DNA of 64,000 nt from Paratrimastix pyriformis (lineage: Eukaryota > Preaxostyla > Paratrimastigidae), in NCBI GenBank assembly GCA_027972325.1, contig JAPMOS010000055.1, forward strand, positions 1 to 64,000. Reading direction: 5' to 3'. Made by a program: the position numbers and the translations under genes. This document shows, piece after piece, positions 58,096-64,000 of this stretch. The notes under the pieces are model-generated. The model did no database searches and was not told the DNA's origin. It was given only the letters and a program-made list of their open reading frames with translations. Every line of letters starts with the position of its first letter. Position 1 is the first letter of the stretch.

Positions 58096-59728
58096 ATGCA
58101 ACTAAGAATGTGGAGGAAAGGTGGACAAAGTGGTCACAGATCCGGAGTCGGTGAAGAATGGATGGAGGAACTTCATGGCGGACCTGGCAAGGAGGGTGTT
58201 GCCGGTGGGCCCGAGGGTGGGGCGGGTGCCAGAAGGAAGGCCGCAGGAAGAAGGGAGGGTGATCATGGCCCCCCACAACGCATGATGTTGAGACAATCCT
58301 GGGGCGCTCCCGATGGTAAGGCGGCGGGCCCGGATGGAGTGACGGCAGAGATGATCCATGCCTGTGGGGAAGAGATCAAAGAGTGGTTGGGAGGAGATAC
58401 AATGAGATGTTGGAGCGGAGTGAAGTGCCGCAGGAGCTCAAGGTCAGTTCGGTGTTCATGGCCACGAAGTCGCAGACAGAACACCCTGGTGACCCTGCAG
58501 GCAGAAGGCCAATCACTTTGATACAGGTCTTTTGAAGGGCTGCAAGTGGTGGTGGCGTCGCGGTTCCAAGAATGGTGCGTACAGAAGAATGTGTTTGGGG
58601 AGGAGCAGTTTGGGAGGGAGAAGGATTGAGACCCCAATTGCAGAAATTATGGGAGTGCTCACTGACTCGAAAATTATGGGAGGCAGGGAATTCCACATGT
58701 GCTCGTTAGATATCAAAAGGCCTATGATACAGTGGACATGGACGCACTGAGGAGGGGGTTGAGACGGATGGGGGTTGAGGAGGCATTCATCAGGTATGTG
58801 GATAGTCTGTACGAGGGGAGGAAGGCCAAAGTCATTACGGGTTTCGGGCTGACGGAGAGCTATGAGATAGAGAGGCATTAGTCAGGGGACCCGCTTTCAT
58901 GTCTGCTATTTATCTCATTCATGGAGGAAGTGCTGGCAGAGGTGCGAAAGCAGGAAGGTGGGTATATCCTGGATCGTGGAAGGAAGGTGAAAGTCCTTGC
59001 CTTTGCTGACGATGTGATGCTGGTCACTCGAACCAAGGAGCAGATGGTACGGTTGGTCAACACAGTGAGACGGAAGGTGGAGGAGGCGGGTATGCAGCTG
59101 TCGTGGACCAAGTGTGACTACCTGTGTGGGGGTGAAGAGCAAGACGGACCTGGACCTGGGTGAGGGTCGAGTCATCAAGGTCCAGCAGAAGGGTGGGGCC
59201 ATCCGGTACCTGGGAATTTGGATAGACGAGGAGATGAACATGAAGATCAACACGGAGAAGGTCATCCAGAAAATGTGTGGGAGGTTGCACAGGCTGATGG
59301 ACAAGAAGGTCCCACCGAGGTTGATGGTGCAGATGATCAACGAGTGCGTGTCGACGTGCCTACAATATACGGCGAGGCAGTGCCCCATGCCGCAGAAGGA
59401 CCTTGAGATTCTTCAACAGCGCTATGCGCGAGTATTTCGGGAGATTGGTGGGTGCTTGGGGAAATGCGACCCGGCGGAGGTGCTCTTCTTCCCGGAGGAT
59501 GAGGGTGGGATGGGTCTCAAGGACCCGGTGGATGTGCACGACATGATGGTGCTCACGCAACTGCTGGGCAGGGTGGCAGACCAACAAGGGTGCGGCGTGA
59601 TGCTCCGTGAAGAGATAGCCCTGCTGCAAAAGTTGTGGACGACGAGTGAGCCGCTGCTGGACAACCCCGGGAAGTGGGTCAGACTGCACGCGAAGGAGAA
59701 GATGCCGGGGTGGTGTCGGGGATGTTGA
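58096..59728 (+). CDS. Reverse transcriptase domain of LINE ORF2
   Basis: Motifs: GKAAGPDGVTAEMI (58310), a YQKAYDTVDMDALRRGL block (58705), a SGDPLSCLLF block (58886) and AFADDVMLV (59000-59026) with the catalytic Asp pair, then the thumb (RYLGIWIDEEMNMK, 59200). A stop lies before 58881 and frame changes near 58520-58700 and 59140. The enzyme copies LINE RNA at the nicked target. Confidence 0.75.
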
Positions 59729-60444
59729 GGATCTTGCACAAGAAGGGGTTGGCCATCGTGAGGGATGGGGAAGTATTGAAAAGGAAGCGGAATGGGGAAT
59801 GCCGACAACACTGGAGGAGCTGGCAGAGCCATGCAAAATCACCAAGCGGCATAGGCAGACACTCATGAAGAGGGGCATCAGGAGTGTGGCTGACCTGATT
59901 GTGGGCGGTAGGTTTCAGTGGAAGGGCACGATGCCGCAGTACGTGGAGGCCATCAAGGAGCGGGTGTGTGTGTGGGGAACAAAGTGGAGACGGAATATGT
60001 TAAGTTGGCGAGGAGGATCCGAGAGGAAGAAGTGGCAGAAAGAGATCGAAAGAGGGCAAGGACGGAACAGGAAAAGGAGAGAGCCGAGAGAGGGCGGGAC
60101 GGGATACGGGCAAGAGAGAGGAGGATGGGAAGGATCACGGGATCCCAGACCCGGAGAGGAAGATGAGACAAGCCAAGCTGATGGTGGGGCAAGGAGGAAA
60201 GCTGGTGGTCGTGGCGAAGAACAGGAAACGCCGAAGCGGGGAGCCGGGGTGGGAGGCAGCCAAGAAAGGGAAGCCCGACGAGCAAGGGGATGGCGAAACG
60301 GAGAGGATGCATGTTGAAGCCAGCGACAAGAAGAGGGGGCGGAGAGGCACCTGGACCAGAACGGGGAAAGCAAGAAGAGCCGGATGAGAGCGGGCAAGTG
60401 GGACGAGGCAATGTGGAGGCGATGGGAGGCACTGCGGGCGGAGT

Positions 60445-61117
60445 GTGAGGAGGTGGAGGTGGGTGGAGGAGCCCGAGCTGAAGTGGCGGACTTTTTACAC
60501 AGATGGTAGCGCGACCAAGAAGAAGAAGGACCGGCGAGCTGCATTGGCGGTGGTGGAGCGGCTGTCCAATGGGGCACTGGCTGTGCGGGTCGGGAGAAGG
60601 TGCACGGGAAAAGGGCAAACAAACAATGAGGCAGAGCTGGAAGCCATCCTGGAAGCCATCAGAGTGGGACAGGATGCAAACGTGGAGGTGCGCACGGACA
60701 GTAAGGTGGCAAAGGGATGGGTGGAGAGGCTGATGAAGGACGACTGGACACCGACGGACCTGATCGAGTCGAAGGCCGAGGGCCTCCGAAGGGGACAGCG
60801 AATTCTGAAGGAGCACAGGGGGTGTCCGGCTGGTGTGGGTGAAGGGGCACCAGGAGACAGGGGCATCGCTGGATGCGGAGGGGAACAGATTGGCAGACAA
60901 GATTGCCGGGCAAAGCATCAAACAGGACATAGGCAAGGTGCAACAGGAACGGACCTGGGGTTTTCGGTTGGTTCACCAATGCGACGGGGAGGAGGTGGAG
61001 GAGACTTTCGCACAAGCCTCCAGTCCTTCAGCCGCCGCGGACGCATCTCCAGGGCGGCCCGGAAACGCAAGAACGCACTGGTGGTCATCAATGCTCAGAC
61101 GGGAAATGGCGGAATAA
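60445..61117 (+). CDS. RNase H domain of LINE ORF2
   Basis: RNase H1 landmarks: FYTDGSA (first Asp), NNEAELEAILEAI (Glu), VEVRTDSKVAKGW (second Asp) and, in another frame, WVKGHQETGASLDAEGNRLADKIAG with the His and last Asp. A frame change lies near 60830. RNase H removes the RNA template. Its presence places the LINE in the I-like or RandI-like group. Confidence 0.75.
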
Positions 61118-61207
61118 ATACGCAGACCATGCGATGCGAAATGTCGGGCAGACTGGCCATGATGGCAATCTTGCAGCGGTACATCACGGCCAACATCAGA
61201 TTCTACA

Positions 61208-61420
61208 TCAATGGTGAAGGGGATGGGAAATGTTGGTGTGGGGCGAGAGACTATACGAACCATTTGGTTTTGAATGCCCGGCTCTGATGGGCAGTGTCGC
61301 TGAAAGGTGGAGTGGTGCCAATGCGATCAAACTGATCGCGTGGCTGGACAAGGGGAAGGAGCAGAAGATGCAGAACAATTGCTCCAAGAAAAATGGGTGG
61401 AGCCTCTGGGTCAAAGTGTG
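61208..61420 (+). CDS. LINE C-terminal zinc knuckle region
   Basis: GDGKCWCGARDYTNHLVLNAR continues in another frame as ECPALMGS, giving the C-x-C-x8-H-x5-C spacing typical of LINE C-termini. A frame change near 61270 separates the halves. The knuckle may bind the LINE RNA tail. Confidence 0.5.
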
Positions 61421-61599
61421 CAGGTGAGAGGTAAGCAAATAGCGATGGACAGACTCTGGGAGCTCATCGAGCGATCGCGGGGGCGCTGGTACCGCGCCCG
61501 AACCTGGGACAGCTTCTGGGAAATGTTCACCACAGAAGTGGCGAACCTCTGCGATCGATATGTGGATGGGATGAGTACGGAGATGGCAGAAGGGCAGAC

Positions 61600-62000
61600 C
61601 CACAAGAGCACCCTGCGAAACCAGTGGACGACCCCACGTGGTGTCCTCTGCTCAGACAAGCAGGCAGTTTGACAACGATGGCATTCTCGCATCCTGGGAA
61701 TGCCGATTTGAGCTCTCCCCTGAATTCAGAACGCCCAGCAAGGATGACTGGTTTTGGGTGGAAGACTGGATGGCTACGGGTTGTTTAAGGAGAATCGCGA
61801 CCTCCTCATCTTTGCCAACCCTGATTACAACCCACAGGAGGAGATGGACCGGTTATTTACGGCAATTGGTGATTGGGCGGAGAGCCCAATTGGTAGAGCT
61901 GGGAAGAGAGCCTTCCGATGTATCGCGATAGTCCCGTACGGAGTGGGCGAAGCCAAACCGGACGCGGCCGGTGCAGGGAATGAAGGCGCAGCATGGAGTC
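61600..62000 (+). CDS. Possible N6-adenine methyltransferase-like region of the LINE
   Basis: QWTTPRGV, then FDNDGILASWECRFELSP, LLIFANPDYNPQEEMDRL and FRCIAIVPYG follow the order of phage-type Dam enzymes (WxTP, substrate pocket, NPPY, VxLxP). The key motif reads NPDY, not NPPY or DPPY, so activity is doubtful. Two frame changes (near 61660 and 61760) cross it. Some DIRS-type retroelements carry such domains. Tentative. Confidence 0.35.
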
Positions 62001-62184
62001 GGTTTGGCGCTGAGGGGGACATGCAACTGAAGGAGCTGTTTATCATTGAGGAAGGGGCTTCAGCTTCTGGCTGCCGAGCTTCTGGCGGACGGGGAGAAAG
62101 GTGCGGGAAGGCCCCGTTTGACGTGGGCATTCTGCTCTTCGAGAACCAGCGGGCCCGAGAGAGATTCCCGATGGACCCAGCCCC

Positions 62185-62523
62185 TTGTGGGCATTGGAGA
62201 ACATGTTGCGAAAGGAGGCGGGAGCGCGAAGAGTGGAGGCTGACTATGAGGGGCGTCCGAAGGAGGGCGAAGTGCTCTATAACTGGAGGGGGATTTCAGA
62301 AGGTGTGGTGAAGAAAGTTGCTGGGAGACTGCGAAGACGGTGCGGGCTTAGGGAAATCTACGCGAATGACTGCAGACTGGCAGCAGAGCTGGGGATTGTG
62401 GATGAAGAGACCCAGAAGGAGATTGGGAGCGAACTGGGTGGACTGCGGAGAACTATGCTGGTAGCGATCAAGCAACGGAAGAAGAACGAGAAGAACGAGG
62501 AAGGGATGGACGAAGGGACGTAG
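62185..62523 (+). CDS. LINE C-terminal basic/helical end
   Basis: Helical charged sequence (VVKKVAGRLRRRCGLREIY, IKQRKKNEKNEEGMDEG) closing the coding part of the LINE before its 3' untranslated region. No family recognised. It follows the methyltransferase-like region. Confidence 0.45.
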   Translation: MWALENMLRKEAGARRVEADYEGRPKEGEVLYNWRGISEGVVKKVAGRLRRRCGLREIYANDCRLAAELGIVDEETQKEIGSELGGLRRTMLVAIKQRKKNEKNEEGMDEGT

Positions 62524-62642
62524 TTCGAGTGTCGGCGGTGACCGCCCCTTGTGGGCGCGAGCCGACCCATGGACCACTTGGGGCGTTCCTTCTTGCGAGC
62601 TTGTCTCGCGGGGAGGGCGGACCGGGAGGTCTATGTTACCCG

Positions 62643-62656
62643 CGGGCTTCGGCCCG
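62643..62656 (+). other. TTCG-loop hairpin in the LINE 3' region
   Basis: CGGGCTTCGGCCCG with the same UUCG loop as 4051-4064; stem bases covary with the other retroposon. A few bases upstream both read ATGTTACCC. Confidence 0.75.
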
Positions 62657-62686
62657 ATAACGGACTCGGCGTAAGCCGGGAAGTAT

Positions 62687-62704
62687 CACACACACACACA
62701 CACA
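62687..62704 (+). repeat. (CA)n tail of the LINE
   Basis: Nine CA units mark the 3' end and touch the target duplication CCGGAGGGG. Confidence 0.9.
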
Positions 62705-62713
62705 CCGGAGGGG
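62705..62713. repeat. Right target site duplication of the LINE
   Basis: Second copy of CCGGAGGGG, matching 53474-53482, directly before the R sequence resumes with CTAAAAAGGCGG. Confidence 0.9.
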
Positions 62714-62957
62714 CTAAAAAGGCGGAAGGGTCTCCGGCGGGGCCTAGCGAGAGTGTCACACCTACATTATTCCCAGGACTTCCTACGTGTGACACTTGAG
62801 ATAGAGGGGGTCCGGACGTTACGGGGAACGTGTGACACCTGCACCGAGCGCGGTGATGGAAGTCTTGGGAATATGTAGGTGTGACACTTGAGATAGAGGG
62901 GGTCCGGACGTTTGGGAGAAGGTGTGACACCGGCGGCGGTTACGAATCGAGGTTGAG
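62705..62957 (+). repeat. Right copy of direct repeat R, right part
   Basis: Matches 39690-39942. It has iterons at 62753, 62787, 62830, 62879 and 62922, and ends at CGAGGTTGAG, after which the sequence departs from the left copy. Confidence 0.9.
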
Positions 62958-64000
62958 AGTGTACACACGAGCGCGTTCCCCATGAACTCGCTTCTGGACT
63001 GATGTCCATTTCGTGATCTGATGCCCTGCCGTCAGCATGAGGTTGTACACCATCTCGTGCGCCTTGCTTGTGTCGAAACGCGAGACTACGTGAGTCGTCT
63101 TCAGTTCCTCTTTGTGCGATTCGAGGATTCTGATCACCGCCTCCGCTGAGGTTGAGCGCGCGGCATCGTTTGCACTGAACTCCAATGTCGTTCCTTCCCG
63201 CTGCGCTGTGTCCATTACCTCCTTCGCGATTCGAAGTACGATGCTGCGATCGATTTGCGGGACGACGGATGCTGCGCCACGCGTCTGAAGACCTGATCGC
63301 GCAACTGCTTTCTCCGTGCGGCCTTGTTCGGTGATGACAGCTGAGACCTTCTTGATTTGCGCGTTGATATCAGGTCGCGGGACGTCGGCGGGAAGCGTAG
63401 CGATCGTTTCTGAGCCAGTGCACTTGTCGTGAACGTTACGGAGAAGCGCAACGCCGCGCACGATGTTTGCTGTTCCGTGCGTTTCGCCTTGTGCCTTGAT
63501 GAGTTTGTGGTACGCGCTGAGTGTTGCACGATGATGATAGATGATGACGTCGCGCGGTTGAACGTTGGATCCCGAGTCCGCATCCATCCCAAGGTCTCGA
63601 ATCATTTCGTACCATGCCTTCTTCTCTTCAAACAGCGGATCACGGACGGTGAGCAGGTAAGCTGTGTTGTTTCTCACGCCAAGTTGAGTCATCTCCTCAG
63701 CCGTTGGTGTCCAGTGCTCCGGCGCGCGGGTCCAGTGGCCATCTGCATCCTGTGTCCATCCCATCAGGCAAATGATCTTGTTGCTCATATCGGGTTTCCA
63801 CAGTTCGACGGGATCGAGTTCGGGTGCGCTCAGCTCGGCGAAGTTGAGGTTGTAGTTGTGTTGCTTGAGGGCTTGAACGACGAAGGGAAGCGACCCGTTC
63901 ATCAGCTCATTGCTGCGCGCATCCAGCATTGCGAGCACTTGTTGTGGAATCGTCCAATCGCAGCGGCCATCGAAGAAGGCGCGCTCAACGACGTTGCCGA
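62940..64000 (-). CDS. Partial gene, more than 350 aa, function unknown
   Basis: The frame stays open to the window edge (upstream residues read VVERAFFDGRCDWTIPQQV), so the start lies beyond 64000. Visible are WKPDMSNKIICLMGWTQ, HWTPTAEEMTQLGVRN and a C-terminal MVYNLMLTAGHQITKW, ending YTLNLDS. The last codons (NLDS) fall inside the right R. It is on the same strand as the recombinase at 38365-39096 and might have been next to it before element B arrived. No known family. Confidence 0.5.
   Translation of the reverse strand, partial: GNVVERAFFDGRCDWTIPQQVLAMLDARSNELMNGSLPFVVQALKQHNYNLNFAELSAPELDPVELWKPDMSNKIICLMGWTQDADGHWTRAPEHWTPTAEEMTQLGVRNNTAYLLTVRDPLFEEKKAWYEMIRDLGMDADSGSNVQPRDVIIYHHRATLSAYHKLIKAQGETHGTANIVRGVALLRNVHDKCTGSETIATLPADVPRPDINAQIKKVSAVITEQGRTEKAVARSGLQTRGAASVVPQIDRSIVLRIAKEVMDTAQREGTTLEFSANDAARSTSAEAVIRILESHKEELKTTHVVSRFDTSKAHEMVYNLMLTAGHQITKWTSVQKRVHGERARVYTLNLDS

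Larger units (their letters stand above)
53483..62704 (+). mobile_element. 9.2-kb LINE with USP, APE, RT and RNase H parts
   Basis: A full-length-looking non-LTR retrotransposon with a 49-bp leader, an RRM-like ORF1, a USP-type peptidase domain, APE endonuclease, reverse transcriptase, RNase H, a zinc knuckle and a possible methyltransferase region, then a TTCG hairpin and (CA)18/2 tail. The 9-bp duplications show it inserted into the right R. Domain order APE-RT-RNase H places it near the I/RandI group. Many frame changes (at least eight) show that this copy is decaying or that base errors remain in homopolymer runs. Confidence 0.85.

Noticed and set aside
55347-60936. Long minus-strand open frames across the LINE
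   Set aside because: Antisense shadows of GC-rich coding DNA; Pro/Ser/Arg-rich with no motifs, whereas the plus strand shows ordered LINE domains.
39109-62957. R repeats as LTRs of a retrovirus-like element
   Set aside because: Direct repeats suggest LTRs, but the DNA between them holds capsid, ATPase and fibre genes and no gag-pol, primer site or polypurine tract.
1-64000. tRNA, rRNA genes and CRISPR arrays
   Set aside because: No cloverleaf with conserved arms, no rRNA-like stretch and no regular repeat-spacer pattern were seen.

Overview
The window is a eukaryotic, most likely protist, locus built almost entirely from mobile and virus-like DNA. No ordinary host gene could be recognised. 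The only host hints are a GC-rich LINE with a (CA)n 3' tail and a short run of CCCTAA-type telomeric units inside an insertion. The species cannot be fixed from the sequence.

Four kinds of DNA are nested here. (1) Virus-like element A (about 1.16-18.9 kb, GC-rich) is a fossil: it carries family B polymerase remnants, a tyrosine recombinase, a long fibre protein with an S74-type end, a coiled-coil membrane protein, a C2H2 protein, a packaging ATPase, a poxvirus L1/F9-like myristoylated membrane protein, a major capsid protein and several small genes. It is broken in at least six places and also interrupted by a 1.5-kb retroposon (2635-4120). (2) An AT-rich Polinton/adintovirus-like element (about 19.3-37.7 kb) has packaging ATPase, penton, major capsid protein, a mu/pX-like basic peptide, an adenain-like protease, family B polymerase palm, SF3 helicase, an rve integrase with chromodomain, a GIY-YIG nuclease and a poxvirus VLTF-3-like factor; it looks largely whole. 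(3) Virus-like element B (39.9-52.9 kb) is a second, inverted, much better preserved copy of the element A structural block. It is flanked by two ~830-bp direct repeats (R), each with nine copies of GTGTSACAC and a (GGGT)n tract. A second tyrosine recombinase lies just left of the left R, and a partial 350-codon gene runs off the right edge beyond the right R. (4) A 9.2-kb LINE (53483-62704) has inserted into the right R, with a 9-bp target duplication. It carries an RRM-like ORF1, a USP-type cysteine peptidase domain, APE endonuclease, reverse transcriptase, RNase H and a possible methyltransferase domain, with many frameshifts.

Gene logic: A and B share one virion and packaging module in the same order (two small genes, capsid protein, small protein, L1-like, two membrane proteins, ATPase, zinc finger, coiled-coil, fibre, 311-aa protein, small basic protein). 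The AT-rich element has an independent virion set but shares the 285/311-aa protein. Start codons in A and B are preceded by a T-run, 10-12 nt and YKAAATG, recalling poxvirus late promoters; those of the AT-rich element by TATATAGA-like boxes. The most unusual points are the USP domain in a LINE, the covarying UUCG hairpin shared by two retroposon 3' ends, the iteron-bearing R repeats around element B, and giant-virus-type genes (L1-like, VLTF-3-like) in small integrated elements.
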